This document shows positions 1 to 11,887 of a DNA stretch of 64,000 nt, piece by piece. The stretch is taken from the NCBI RefSeq assembly GCF_018139145.2, contig NC_059475.1:16682937-16746936 (forward strand), written 5' to 3'. Under the pieces are notes generated by a model. That model saw only the letters and a program-made list of their open reading frames with translations. It was not told the DNA's origin and searched no databases. Each line of letters begins with the position of its first letter. The first letter of the stretch is position 1. The stretch is from Gymnogyps californianus. Taxonomy: Eukaryota; Chordata; Aves; Accipitriformes; Cathartidae. Made by a program: the position numbers and the translations under genes.

Positions 1-3000
1 ATTTTGTTCACCTTCATTTAGAAATAGCATAAAATAACCAGCTTAAGTGCAGTCTTTTTAAAAGCACTGAACCATGCACTTGTTCCACAAGCACTGATAA
101 AGTGTTTTACATACAGTGCAAATGAACATGCATCAGATTCCAGGTAAACCAGACAAAATAAGCCAGGGCATGTCACAACTTTATCATCCAAGCAGCAGCT
201 GCAGTATTCTGGCTTTTTATAGCTATTGCCAAGTTGGTTAAATCAACAGAGAAACAGAAATGTTTAGCCTTTAGGAGAGGGCAGGTCAAGCTGTTCCCAG
301 AACCCTGCACTACTCAAGTTGTAAACACTGATTATCTCTCTGGGCAGCACCTAGTGACAGCTCTAACTGAATACTGCTGAGATACACAAAGTGGGCACTG
401 CTTTACCCAAAGGAAAAAGTAAAGGCTTTGGAAGTGCCTTTCTTCAACTGTGTACCCTCAAGAAATAACAAGTCTTTTCCCACCAGTGAGCAGTATTTCT
501 CCTGAGGTTTCTCATTTTTTACCTTAATCTCTGCAAATCTTGCCATACCTACCTACTCAATAACTGGCTCTGCCTGGATCTGACTAATGGTACTTTAAGA
601 GTATGGTGAAAAGTCCATTACAGTGCAAAATCTTATTTGTTTTCCACTTACAGCCAGAATAAACTGTTTCAGTGGGCTATCTAGCATACAAAGTTACATG
701 ACTGACAAAGCAGCAGATTTTTCTCTGAAAAGTATACCTCAAAACAAAAAGACGAACTAAAAAAAGATTAGTATTAATATGGTAACTAAATAAAAAAACC
801 CAGGCTGTATGTGTCTATACATTCACACATGCATACTGACTTGTGAGAGTTATATATCAGATATAGTTTATATACATATAAATAAGACATCCATCCCTTA
901 AATGCAGAGTGCCGGTGTCTAGAGCCAGCCTTGGCCAGCTGGCAAGCACCAGGTCACAAGTTTAACTGTGTAATCTGTGTAAACTGTTTTGATGTCAGCA
1001 TTCAAGTGCCAAATCTTGGACTGTAAAACAGATTTTATAAAATAATTGTAAACTTTGTGGCATCCAAATGAAGCCCCAAAAGGTCTAGACCAAATACTAG
1101 ACCCAGACACAAGCCAACAGAAGTAGTATTGCCTTTAACAATGATCAATATTTACACAGGTAGCAATGCGAGATATGAGGGATCAATTCTGCCAAACCTG
1201 ATTCTCAAGTAGAGCACCTGTGCAACTAATCACTTTTGCTATGGGCCTGTACACACAATGTAAAGACAATTCCACTTGTGTTATCCAGCATGGGCAACCT
1301 GCAGAAGTTCTCACAGGGTGGGATTTTTTTGTTTGCTTGTTTTTCACTAGCAAGTTGTGACCACTGTATGATGTTACAACACTTTTCCTATTCTTCCTTA
1401 CCATTCATCAAGACATGTAGCCTTCTCCAATGGGAATTCCCTGTTTCCCCCTAAATATTCTTCAGGGTATAACTTTCTGATAACATCACTAATGGTTCAT
1501 TCACCCAGTTAAGCAACATATACATCCTTGTTTGTGTCACTCCTGCAATGCCCTAATACTAGTTCCTCAAAAGGCAACTTTCCAAGTTGTAAGTGGTCAT
1601 TTGTGTTAACTGCCCAGGGGCCTCTGCTATCATCCTGTACTGGTACTTCCAAGGCCCCTGCTACAGTCTTATCACTGTCCACTCTGCAGACACCATGCTG
1701 GGGTTACCAGCAGCTCATTCTGCAGTTAGACTTTCTTAGAATACATGCACATAATGCTTTCTTAACTACTATTATCAATATCTAGTTATGACAAAGTAAA
1801 TGGTAGTTACCAAGCATGCTTAAATTTGTTTGATCCTCTTCAGGTTTAACAACCCCTACCAAGAGAAAGGCTTTACTGATAAGAGTATTTTAACTATCAG
1901 CTCATACTGTTCTCATCTCCCAAAACCAATTTAACAGGGTCATACATTTTACTCCTAAAAATGCAAAAATAATTTTCTTAAGATTTTGCAACTGCTGTCA
2001 CAACACCCAATCTGAACCATTAGCTGAAAAAATGCAGACATTTCTTCTGTTAAATGTTGCTTCACGTAAAAAAAAAATTTAAAAGCATATTTTATGCTTT
2101 CCTTTCTGTAGTGGTATTGTGGTCCCCATTTTCATCTGCTTATGCAAAAAGAGAGACTAGGAATAGGAAAAGCTGAAAGTTTTACACATTTTAGTCAGTG
2201 TTTGCAAGCACGTGGAACTTAACTATCAAGTTCAGTCAAGTTGAGAGTAAAAGCCCTCCTCACCCCTTGACAACTTTTTACATTGCGTATCTTGCAGTTC
2301 TCCTCATGTGGATGCTGATACAATACAAGGCATTTCTAGGCCCTGTTTTGAGACAAGTTTTAACCACATAACAAATGCATGCACACCAATCGAATAGGAG
2401 TCTGATTCTACAACAGCAATCTGTATTTCACAGCCATTCTCCATATTTCTCTTGCCTATGGGCAAACATTGAATAGTTTGTAGATTAGAATTTCATGGGC
2501 AGGCTCTGTAACACACAGGGTCTTCTGAACAAACTCTGGGATTTTGCTACTGTTTTACTTAGCAAATACTTCATTTCTGGTAGCTACCTGTATCTTTCAA
2601 CTTTACCAGAGGCTATTTTGTAACGATTCATAATCACTATGTATCAGTCAGACTTAAAATGAGACTTCAGCAAGTGCTGACGTGGATGACAAGCTGTTTC
2701 AGTTCTGGGTCACCTCCTCGTGGTTAAATGCTATTCGGTACCAGATTTTTTTGTAAGTTCTGTACACCAAAGAGTCATCCTCAGTTCAAAGGAGGAGGGA
2801 GCTATAAGCGATCATTTCTAATAAATTATTAATGACAATAGAAACAAGGTGAAATAAAAGAATGACTTGGTTCCAACTATGCTCAGTGTGTTTTAAAAAA
2901 ACTGCAATACAATTTCATACTTTTAAGAATATCTTCCATTACAAACATCTCAAAGTGCTTCACCGCATCCATTATGTCACATAAAACTTGCAGCATAACA

Positions 3001-5636
3001 GAGCATACCAATTTCACTAAAAAGAGAAGAGTGACATAGAAAGTATTTAAATCTTACTGAAATCAACATTAAATCTCATAACTGGTATCATGTCTAATCA
3101 AAGCAAGATCACATTGGAAATCTAATGAGCTACTAATATGAACACATTAACAAAATATATACACACAATACTGAAGCCCCTATGGAACGTTATGTGAGAA
3201 ACTGAGGCTCTTTTCAGCAGCTGCTATGAAGATTATTAGCAACACATCATTAATAGCTTATACACTAGTTCATATATGTACAGTTTTATTTAGAAACAAA
3301 ACCTGATGCAACTAATAGGGCACTGAAAGGCTGATTTCAGCAATGTTCCCTTTGAATCTGGATTTCCATAGGGAGATGAACAAGCAGATCCATTTTTACA
3401 GGGACATGATGCAATACCTGTTTTATGCAGGTCCCTCTTTTACGAGACCATATTATTTCTTAAATAGAGTTTTTCTATACTTTCTGTTTTTGAGATATAT
3501 ATACTCCTTGCGCATGTTACTCTATTTTTCATTACAATAGGCATGGAATATTTACTTTAGTGCACTGTAAAGTTTATTTTAAACTTCTCAGAGAAATTCA
3601 GGGGATATGCTGATTAATGCAGGAACTAACATTTCTGGAAACCTGTTAACTTTACATACCAGTAGATTTTATAATTAGTCTGTATGGTATTTTTAATAAA
3701 AATATTTAAGATTAATTATATTCTTCTTATACGAACATATTTTATGTACTAGCTTTAATCTAGTGGAGTTACTTTGATGTCCATTGATCAGAAAACCTCC
3801 ACAGGCCCTCTTTTGAAGCCTAACAGCTGCAGATAACCTCAAGCAGTGCCAAGTGCAGCTCCACTTTTGCTGAGAGACTAAGGCCAACTTTACAGTTAAA
3901 AGCTGCACCACTAACGTGCTAGAACAGCAGCAAACCAAACTGCTTCAGCTATGGATTGAATTGCACTCTCACTCTGTGAGTTAATCAGGTAAGCAAATCC
4001 TAATCCTGCCTTTTCTAAAAAAGGAGTAACAAAACCCTCCTCCATTGCACAACAAGCAGGATTGCCTCCCTCCACCATCACATCTGCAATAGAGAACATG
4101 GCAAATATTTCATCAATTCATCATCACGGTTTATAACTATGTGACAAAAAATAGTGGTACAGTACATTAAAGCTGCATGAGAAAACTAAGAAGGTAAAAA
4201 GTTTTAAATATCTGAAGTAAGAACTACAATAACCCAATTACAATTTAGTGGAACAGCTTGTTTTAAGAGTCATAAAACAGGCATTTAAATATCTTGAAGT
4301 ATTTATATATTTGATATTTTCATATTTATGTTACAAACCAAATTTCTATGTAGAGGCAGAGACAAACTAAATCAGGCTAATATTAAAAAGTACATTTTAT
4401 AAGATTTTTTAAAACATGATGGAATCTGATGAATTACACGTATCTACCATATGGTTCGTCCATAGTATCAACTGGTCATGATATTAGTGAACATTACCAA
4501 AGTTTTACTAGTGATATGGAGAGACTGAGATACTCTCAATTCTACAGTGTCTCCATTTCAGCAGTGACAGAACTAAAGAGTACGCTTTTTCTGGTTTTCC
4601 TATAGTTTATGGTAAAAACAACTACCCCTCTCATTTACACTGGTTTAAGCGAGCTAATCATAGAAAAGTGTTTCCCTAGCTGGTGGCTACCAAAGAGAAA
4701 ATATTTTTTATCCAAATAAGCACACATGACTTACAATTTGGGTCCTGCCAAAGGAATGAAACCCAGTATGCTAACGTACCAAAAGGCCACAGGCCCTTCC
4801 TACTGCCAGACTTCATTCAGCCAAGTAAGTGGGTTATTTCGTACTGAGTCAACACAAAACTGATATCTTGAGTTAAAATACAAACTGCTGAAATACAGAC
4901 TTCAGAATAATATTCATAACAAACCAAATGCCTTTCACCAATCATCCCCATATGGTTGTTGCAGGCTATTCCTTAGCAATGGATACAAAGGTATTGGACA
5001 ACGCAGCACATGCATCCAAAACTTGTCACTCTTTGTCTCTGACCCGCATTTGAGACGTGGCAGATTTCTGTTTTCAGAGCAAACAAAAGGACTTATCCGA
5101 CTTTTAACCACAACCACTGCCTTCCCCTGCACCACCATTTCTGCTCTCAGGATCTCGGTGTTTTCAGCGACCAGAAGGCGCAAACCCCGGCTGCCCCTTC
5201 CCAGCTTCAGGCGTGCCGAGACCTGTTGACAGAAGCAGCCCCGCTTCGCCCTCCTGCACACAGGCGCTTCTCCAGCCCCCAGATGCGAGTACCTCCGGAT
5301 TGCGAGGCGAAAGGCCCGGCCCCCGGCCGGCCGGACAGTCTCCGCGAGTGCCAGCCAGGCCCGTAAACCGGCTTCCTCGGGCGGGTTCCCAGGCGGGGGC
5401 CGAGGCGAGGGGCAGAGGCCCAAGCAAGACCCTCGACGCCCCGTGAGGGGAGCGCGGGGCGGCCGGGCCCACCAGCCCCCGTACGGCCCGGCGCAGCCCC
5501 GAGCCGCCGGGAACCGCCCCCCCGGGGGCCACTAGAGTGCGGGCAACCGGGGGGGACGACGCCTCAACGGCTGTAACGGCCACCGTGCCCAGGCCTCACG
5601 CCTCCCCCAACCCCCCCCCGCCGCCCCCGAGCTCAC
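1..5636 (-). other. SPTY2D1: SPTY2D1 intron 1 (partial)
   Basis: This is the stretch downstream, in minus-strand sense, of the splice donor that closes the first SPTY2D1 coding exon. The donor reads GTGAGC at 5636-5631. I looked for a minus-strand exon continuing the lysine-rich SPT2 N-terminal region and found none, so exon 2 should lie left of the window. The bulk (1-5100) is AT-rich, with only short chance ORFs and no repeat I can name. The last 450 bases before the exon are CpG-rich and belong to the promoter island. Calling all of it intron rests on not finding an exon by eye. Confidence 0.7.
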
Positions 5637-5696
5637 CGGCACCGCGTTCAGCCCCTGCTGCTCCGAGGCCATCACGAGAATATTGCGAAAATCCAT
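5637..5696 (-). CDS. SPTY2D1: SPTY2D1 (SPT2 chromatin protein), first coding exon
   Basis: Seen: a minus-strand ATG at 5696-5694 opens 20 codons, MDFRNILVMASEQQGLNAVP, followed directly by a consensus donor GTGAGC, so the exon ends in phase 0. Known: vertebrate SPTY2D1 proteins begin with a very similar MDFR-I-L--AS---G-N-VP stretch, and as I recall the mammalian first exon also has 20 codons. SPTY2D1 is a nuclear DNA- and histone H3-H4-binding chaperone, homologous to yeast Spt2, acting in transcription-coupled nucleosome recycling and rDNA transcription. The remaining exons, including the acidic C-terminal histone-binding domain, lie outside the window. The start sits inside a CpG island about 125 bases below a TATA-like motif. 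TMEM86A as the next gene on the opposite strand matches human 11p15.1 order. The ORF continuing beyond 5637 is intron read-through. Main uncertainty: the identification rests on 20 residues plus synteny. Confidence 0.82.
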
Positions 5697-5844
5697 GGCT
5701 GGCTCGGGGAGGGGGGTGAGGCAGCCGCCCTGCTCCTCCCCGCTCCCCTCCGCGCCCGGCAGAGGCGACGCCGGCCGGCCGCCTGCCCCCGCCCGCCGCC
5801 CGCCGCGCCGCTCGGCTCCGCTCGCTTCCGGCCGCCGCCGCGTA

Positions 5845-5907
5845 CCCTTTATATCACCTCGCCTCGCGCCGGCGTCACACTGCCCGCGCGTCACTTCCCC
5901 TGTGACG
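5845..5907 (-). promoter_or_regulatory. SPTY2D1: TATA-like box and three CRE half-sites of SPTY2D1
   Basis: Read on the minus strand, an ATATAAAG motif lies at 5854-5847, about 150 bases above the ATG, which would place initiation near 5815-5825. Upstream of it are three TGACG/CGTCA half-sites, at 5873-5877, 5889-5893 and 5903-5907, spaced about 15 bases apart. Such sites bind CREB/ATF factors. Function is inferred from motif and position only. Confidence 0.45.
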
Positions 5908-6215
5908 AGCGCCTCGGCTCCGGAAACGCGTCCGCTGGAGAAGGCAGGGGGCGGTGCGTGCCTCGGCCTGTAGCGGCGGCGGCCGTGCCTCTCCGGGAGC
6001 CCCGGGGGAGTGGTGGGGCCCGGGGCCGCGGCGAGGGCGGGCTAATAAGGGCCACCGGGGCCGCCCCCGCTCTGCCCGCAACCCTCCGCAAGCAGCTGGC
6101 GCCGCTGTGGGGCTGATGCTCGGTTTTGTCCCCTCGGGCTCCCCCGGCTGCGCCGGGCCGGGCCGGGCCGTTGCGCACCTCAGTTTCACCCAGAGAAACA
6201 CCTTATCAGCCCCCC

Positions 6216-8766
6216 GGCCTTGACATAGAGACGTGTCAACGAATCAACATAAATTGCTACTTTTTTCTTTCTTTTTTTTTCTTTTTTTTTTTTTTTTAAT
6301 AGCAGCTCTTGGTGTTTCGGCGGCGGCGAGGTTTGTGGGGGTGTGAAGGGGAAAAGCTGCCTGGGGCGAGGGCGAGTTGTCTGAGGCGCTCCCTGACACC
6401 TGCCCCTGTCCCTCTCGCATTCCCGGTGAGCACTGCCAGCTCAGCTGCAACTGCCAGCTCAGCTGCTGAGGGGATGGCAGCCAACCAGAAATCCTGTAAC
6501 AAAGGAGGAATATGTATGAAGTTTTTGCAGTGATCTTTCTTGGCATATCGAGGCTTGAAAAATGGTGCTTGGCTTCTAGGGATGTCACAGTTACACCAGC
6601 AGCACGCTCCTGGCCGCATGAATACCGCCTGATAAACGGCCCCCAGGAGCAAACCTGACCTTTGGAGTGCCCGAACAAAATGATCTCTGTGTGTGTTCAA
6701 GTATTTTTTAAAGTCTCTGACAACCTGGAAAATTGTGCAAGAACACCAGCTGACTGAAGACTCTTCCCTTGCATAGGTTGTCAGCTGTTTTCCTGTTATC
6801 CGAGATCCATGTGACAAAAATTCCTCTACTCCACACTGCTTCTCGTTAGAAACCTGGGCACTGAAAGGAAGCTTTTTTCCCTTCATTTTATCCTTCTTTA
6901 ACATAAATTCTACTTTAACATTGCTATTACTTAACCACTCTTCACTCTCAGTTCCTCCAGGTTCCTGCCTTTTCCAGTCTCCCTTTGCCTCTTTGCTGCC
7001 CTCACTTTATTTTTTCCGTATCTGAAATTCCTTTCTGGGTGTAGCTATAAGCCATGTTGCAGGCTGGTGTAAAGATGCCCAGTATGGCCCTAATTGAGGC
7101 GAGGATCAGGACAATTTATTTGAGCGAGGCGCTGCACTAGTTAACTCGCAGGGCTTTTGTAGTTCTTGAACTACAGGAGATCTGAAGTTGTTTCTGTAAT
7201 GCTTGCTCTGGTATCTCTGTGTGGCATCGCTCTACGCAGGGTAGACTCTCCTGATCTGCCACTGATTTCTCCTGGGCCACAGTCCTGATTTAACCCCTTG
7301 TCCTGTAAGAACTTTATCTTTCTCTCTCTTCCCCTTTTAATTCTCATCTCCATAAGACACTGCACTGGCTTTTTACTTCTGACTCAGACCTAGATCACCT
7401 CTTCTGGTTTCCACCCTCTTTATATTATTATTTTCTTTAAATTTTCAGTTTAAGTATTATTTAATTTTAAGACTTTCTAGTCAGTCTCTCTTTACAGGCA
7501 GTGAGTAGTTCACCAATTTTACTCTCATTTTTGGCATTTTGTTACCCCCTGTGGTACTGTCAAGAAGGATATGATGCCATTTTCTGGTAGTCCTATCTGC
7601 CACCCCATCGCTGCTGTGGTGCTTCTTTAATCAGAATTTCCCTGCTCCGTCTTGAATTTCTTGTATCTCCACTGTGCCCTTCCTTGAGAGGCCTTTTAGT
7701 ATGACTCAGATTCCTGTATAACAACAACAGTATTGACAGAGCGATGATTGTTGCTCTTTGGCTTTTATGTTTGCTTACTTTGGTCTGTGTTAGAGTTGGC
7801 AGGAATACTTGGCTAAATGCAGTCTTTATTCTACTGACTGCAATCCTGAAGATGAGTGGAGAAAATCTCTCCCTGCATCTAAAAGAGGAGTTACGGCCAG
7901 GCCAGGGGATGGCATTGCAGTTGTTTGTGGCTTGCCACTTTTTGGAAACCTTTAACCACAGTCGTTACCTTTTCCTGTATATGACAGTACTGTGATATCA
8001 CATGTCCTTCAGCAGAGGGGATTTACATCTGTGTTAGGGCCAATGGGAGAAATAATAGCACTGTGTAAATGTATGCTGCGGGCATTTTATAGGGCAGTTA
8101 GCAAGCGATGCTGAGCTGTGTCAGGATTCCCAGATTGCACCCACCCCACTTAAACCCAGATCTAGCATATGTTACATATCAGCGCAATGCCTTGATGTGG
8201 TCCAGTCTCTTTTTCTGGCAAATGTGCAACAACAAATGGGAACCTCCATGCCGTGTATGCCTACAGCTCTGTCCTCCCTGTATCTTAAATCACTTCCCAA
8301 ATTTTGCTCACTCTTCATAATCTTTGCATATGTTTACAATGTGATGGACTGATCCAGACTAGGCTTGCCAGGATTCCCAAGTGCAGCTAGTCTGTCAGCA
8401 ACAAGAGACAAAACAACTTTTGTGCTTTTAAGCCAAACTGATATTTCTGTTAAATAAAAACCAAGATAGAAAATGTTTCTTCCTCTTTTTGTAACTCTGA
8501 TCTGCCTGATTCTGTGTATGTTTAATCTCAAACTTGCTTTGAAGGAATTGTAAAAGTCAGTGAATTTAAACCTACGTCTTCCAGAAAACCAAAATAACTC
8601 CTCTCAAATCTCCCAAGAACCTGTAATTTCTGCCTCTGAAAAAGTTCAGATTGATTTCTTCTTTTTGTGTATACCTTTTTAAGCAAGAACTTGGTTAAGT
8701 TTTATTTTTATTAAATATCCTCATGTTGCGAATTAATGGCTTTTTGTTTTGGTTTGAAACAATTAA
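6216..8766. other. Intergenic; poly-T tract and an unassigned open frame
   Basis: No recognisable gene. A T-rich run at about 6258-6298 borders the SPTY2D1 island. A minus-strand frame of 202 codons (6904-6296) and a second overlapping one of 144 codons (6678-6244) are open, but neither resembles a family I know and both end in the poly-T. The rest shows nothing I can assign. Confidence 0.5.
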
Positions 8767-8821
8767 CTATAGAAACTTCACTAGAAATTAATGGCCTATA
8801 GAAACTTCACTAGAAATTAAT
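8767..8821. repeat. Tandem duplication, 26 bp identical, 29 bp apart
   Basis: The segment 8767-8792 (CTATAGAAAC...AAATTAAT) is repeated without mismatch at 8796-8821. The perfect identity suggests a recent local duplication. It lies immediately left of the LTR-like element. Confidence 0.85.
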
Positions 8822-8825
8822 TTGT

Positions 8826-9265
8826 TTTGTTTTAAGAAACCAAAGTGAATGATAGTCTGCTTTGTTAACGGTCCATGAAGGACCGCTTAGTGTTGCCAAG
8901 TTTAAGTGAAACTAGGGGAAAGGTAATTCGGGCAGGGGGAGATCACGACCACTGACTCATAGACCACCAACCCAAAATGGTTAAGGAAGTAAAGGTCTCA
9001 AAAATCGTAGTGGGCATGCATAGTAATTTACATGGTAGGCGAAGAAATTTTAATCAATCATTTAATAGAATAACAATGAATATGTATTGAATGATTAAAT
9101 ACGTTAATATCTTGTGTATAAAAAGTGATGGATTTTGATGTGAAGGTGAACACGGTTTGGCGGAGCTATCCCCCGTGTTCCCAGCGCTGAATTAAAGGAG
9201 TGCCTGCCTATCTGCATCTCATTGGTGTTGATAAGTTCTTTCCGCCTCATTTGGTGACGCTCACA
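8826..9265 (+). mobile_element. Probable solo LTR of an unidentified ERV family
   Basis: Seen: a TATA-type box (GTATAAAAAG, about 9115-9124), an ATTAAA polyadenylation signal at 9191-9196 roughly 70 bases further on, and a GT-rich segment running to GGTGACGCTCACA, which ends in CA at 9265. This order (TATA, poly-A signal, short U5, terminal CA) is that of a retroviral LTR read on the plus strand. The 5' boundary is not clear, and I could not find a convincing short target duplication. No internal retroviral sequence adjoins it. An old host promoter with a poly-A site is the less likely alternative. Confidence 0.45.
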
Positions 9266-9939
9266 TTAGGAAATTAATTGGGACTAGAACTGTTTAGAAA
9301 AGACTTAGAAAATATAAGACAATATTCCACCAGAAAGTGTCTTCGTTGCAAGTTTTTAATCAGCTGTACTCAACAACATTTTTTTGCCCCAGCCATGCAC
9401 GCTTCAGGCATGTGACTAATCCTATTAATATTAAGTGAAATGTGTTTAAGTGTTTAAAGGATTAGAGTCTTAATTACAGGCCATCTGCAGAGGTCAAATA
9501 TCAAAGGCTGTTCAGAGCCTCAGTTTTAGCATTTTCTGAATGAGTAATATTTGTGTGAGTTTTCCTTTCCCCTTTTCATCCAGCATCCTTTCTGCAGTAA
9601 GTTAAATGGGTGTTCCAATATGGCCTTTATTAAATGAACTGAATCATCCTAATGGCCACCAGACAGGTCTCTAGATCATCAGCTGTTTAGACATTAGCAG
9701 AGCTGGCAGTATGTGCTCAAAAGAAGCCTAGGACTTGGAAAACATAGGTTTGAACAAATCAAGTTTGAATAGCGCGGTGCCAGCCTACTTTATAGCTGCT
9801 TCTGATTTGAATTATTAACCACTAAGATTTTTTCCCTAATGATATATTAAACAGAAATGGAAAGCAAGAGTCTCGGGATGATAATTAGCTGGTATTGACA
9901 ATGTACGGTATTGGCTGGTATTGACCTTTCGCTCCAAAC

Positions 9940-10528
9940 AAGAATATCAGAAAAACAGGGATGGGAATTGTCTCCTTCCTCCCACCCAAAAAGCAGGATG
10001 AATTATATTTCGGTCATTTTTGACAGATACTTGTCCAATCTGTGCTTGAAAACTCAAAAACCGAGGCTGTCGTACCCCATAGTAATCTCTCTTGCTGTTC
10101 TTTTATCTGCACCCTGAGAAAGCTGTTTCTAACATCTAATCCAGATCTCTGTTGCCCACTGAGCCTTTTCAGCAGATGAGATGAGTTTATTGCCCTCTCC
10201 CTTAGAAATACAGTGCACATATTTAGGGCCCCCCTACTGGGTCTCCCCTTTCTCTAGGACAAACCACTCCAATTCCTCCAGTGTTTCCTCATAAAACCTC
10301 TAATTCTCTATGCTAGCCAAAGCAAAACACAGTACTCCAACTGAAGGTTACTAGCCCCAAGCATAACAGAAGAATAGCTTAATTTGCCTGGCAAACAATA
10401 TTCCTTTTTATATAGCCCCCGGTGCTCTTTGCCTTTTTTGTAGTGGCATGGCTGACTCCTGTTTGGTTTGTGATCCGTGCTAACCACCACGTCTGCTTAT
10501 ACAGTGATGCTATCAGACGAGTAATTCC
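9940..10528 (-). mobile_element. Ancient CR1 LINE fragment, 3' portion (left half of a split copy)
   Basis: Read in complement, this stretch follows the old amniote CR1 pattern from the C-terminal reverse-transcriptase region into the 3' UTR. Recognisable landmarks are TCCAATCTGTGCTTGAAAAC (10034 onward), the dispersed C/T-rich 'cctcataaaacctc' segment near 10285, and the 3' end near 9940. It is heavily mutated and has no long ORF in sense. The copy stops abruptly near 10528, where retroviral sequence begins. Its matching continuation lies at 13.63-14.09 kb, so the provirus sits inside it. Recognition is from memory of the family, not an alignment. Confidence 0.7.
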
Positions 10529-10693
10529 ACAACCTGCAGAGGAGCAGGTGCTGGGGGCACCTGTTGTTCTTCAACCCTCAGCAACCCCACAACCGAAGGG
10601 TCCTCAGAGAGACTGGGCAAGGTAGACAGCTGTTTAATTTCCTCCGTCTCCAAGGCAGCTATACCAAAAGCCCACCGATACCCCTTTGGGTCC

Positions 10694-11410
10694 TTAAAAT
10701 ACCCCCTCCTGAGATAGATAGTCTATGCCAAGGATGCATGGGGCCTCTGGGCCAGTCACAATGGGGTGTTTCTGCCACTCATTCCCAGTTAGGCTCACTT
10801 CAGCCTCCAATACAGTTAGCTGTTGGGATCCCCCTGTCACACCAGAAATACAGGTGGGTTCTGCCCCTTTATAGCTTGATGGCATTAGAGCACGCTGTAC
10901 ACCGGTGTCTGCTAAAGCCTTATACTCCCATGGGTCTGACGTGCCAGGCCATCGAATCCACACAGTCCAATAAACCTGGTTGTCCCTCCTCTCCACCTGG
11001 CTGGAGGCAGGGCCCCTCCAATCCTGGTCAGAGTATTTGTTACTCACTTCTTGTAAAAATGACTTAGAGGTCCCTTCAAGAGGGTCAGAAGCCCTTCTAC
11101 TCTGTCTGGGGAATTGCCCACTGGAAACTGGAGCAGCATTTTTCCTGAAAGAATCCTCCTTTGTGGTTGTTTTTCTTTTCAATTCAGGTACCCATGCATC
11201 TAGGGTCGAGGTAGGTTTTCCATCCCACTTCCTCATGTCCTTTCCATGATCATGCAGGTAAAACCACAGGGTACCCCGTGGTGTGTACCTTCTATATCCT
11301 CTGTCTTGAGCAGAGGAACGCTCACTCCTAATAGGTGAGATACTGGTCCGTACAGGCGGGGAGTAGGACTTTCCGATCTGTTTGATCAGTTTTTCGGACA
11401 GTTTTTCCAC
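10694..11410 (-). pseudogene. ERV gag C-terminus fused in frame to aspartic protease
   Basis: The frame is the same as the preceding capsid piece, separated only by one TGA. The first 130 residues are basic and Ser/Arg/Lys-rich, the position of nucleocapsid, yet have no CX2CX4HX4C zinc knuckle. Around residue 165 comes the retropepsin active-site motif LADTGV (usual form L-x-D-T/S-G-A), followed by a flap-like glycine-rich segment and, about 55 residues later, a 'CILGIDYL' motif typical of the retroviral protease C-terminal region. The annotated frame closes at 10694, but coding-like sequence goes on to about 10530 in another frame. Gag and protease in one frame, without zinc fingers, recalls ERVL/spuma-type elements more than betaretroviruses. 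Confidence 0.75.
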
Positions 11411-11425
11411 AGCTGAGATGCAGGC

Positions 11426-11887
11426 TCATAGGGAAGAAGAAAGATTTTCTTCATATTGCCAGAGCTGGCGAGCCATTTCATCCACTGTCGGTGCCTCTTC
11501 ATCTTTGCAGATTAGTACTGCCAATGGGTTGGCATATGACGATGGTGCGCTCCGTACAGATTTCTGCCACATGGGTCGTGTGCATTGGACTTCGTCTGGA
11601 TCTCTGGGTAATTGTGCATTGTCCAGGTCATCATAAATCATCTCTAGCATAGCTAATTCCCTCAGGTATTGGATACCTCTTTCCATGGCAGTCCACTTGC
11701 CTGGTTGACACATAACATCTTCCTTGAAGGGGTACCTTTCCTTCACGCTTGGCAGGAGTCGCCTCCAGAGGCTGAGGGCTTGTGTCCCTTTTCCAATCAC
11801 CTTGTCAATGCCGCCTTCCCTAGCAAGTGATCCCAGCTGCTTGGCTTCCCTACCCTCTAATTCCAGGCTAGTAGCCCCACTGTCCAC
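11426..11887 (-). pseudogene. ERV gag, capsid region
   Basis: This 153-codon minus-strand frame resumes the capsid-like sequence after the frameshift. It is rich in charged helices (for example 'WRRLLPSVKERYPF'), as expected for retroviral capsid. It ends at a TGA (11428-11426). The frame after that stop continues in register directly into the next piece, so the TGA is an internal lesion, or a read-through site, and not the natural end of a protein. No CCHC zinc knuckle occurs here. Confidence 0.7.

Larger units (their letters stand above)
5170..6215 (-). promoter_or_regulatory. SPTY2D1: CpG-island promoter of SPTY2D1
   Basis: The stretch is very GC- and CpG-rich compared with AT-rich DNA on both sides, and it covers the first SPTY2D1 exon, the start of intron 1 and about 500 bases upstream. 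All the longer ORFs here, on both strands, are products of GC-rich sequence lacking stops. No plus-strand exon is recognisable, so divergent transcription cannot be claimed. Confidence 0.8.

Noticed and set aside
3911..4099. Minus-strand 62-codon frame considered as a further SPTY2D1 or neighbouring UEVLD exon
   Set aside because: It does not resemble the basic SPT2 sequence or a lactate-dehydrogenase-type fold, and it lacks convincing flanking splice sites.
5164..6223. Multiple 90-160 codon frames on both strands around SPTY2D1 exon 1
   Set aside because: Composition artefacts of the CpG island. Only the 20 codons ending at the GTGAGC donor match a known protein.
7744..7995. Small hydrophobic plus-strand ORF beginning MIVALWLLCLL, considered as a counterpart of the small protein encoded opposite SPTY2D1 in mammals
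   Set aside because: Beyond a hydrophobic N-terminus I see no match, and there is no promoter or splice support.
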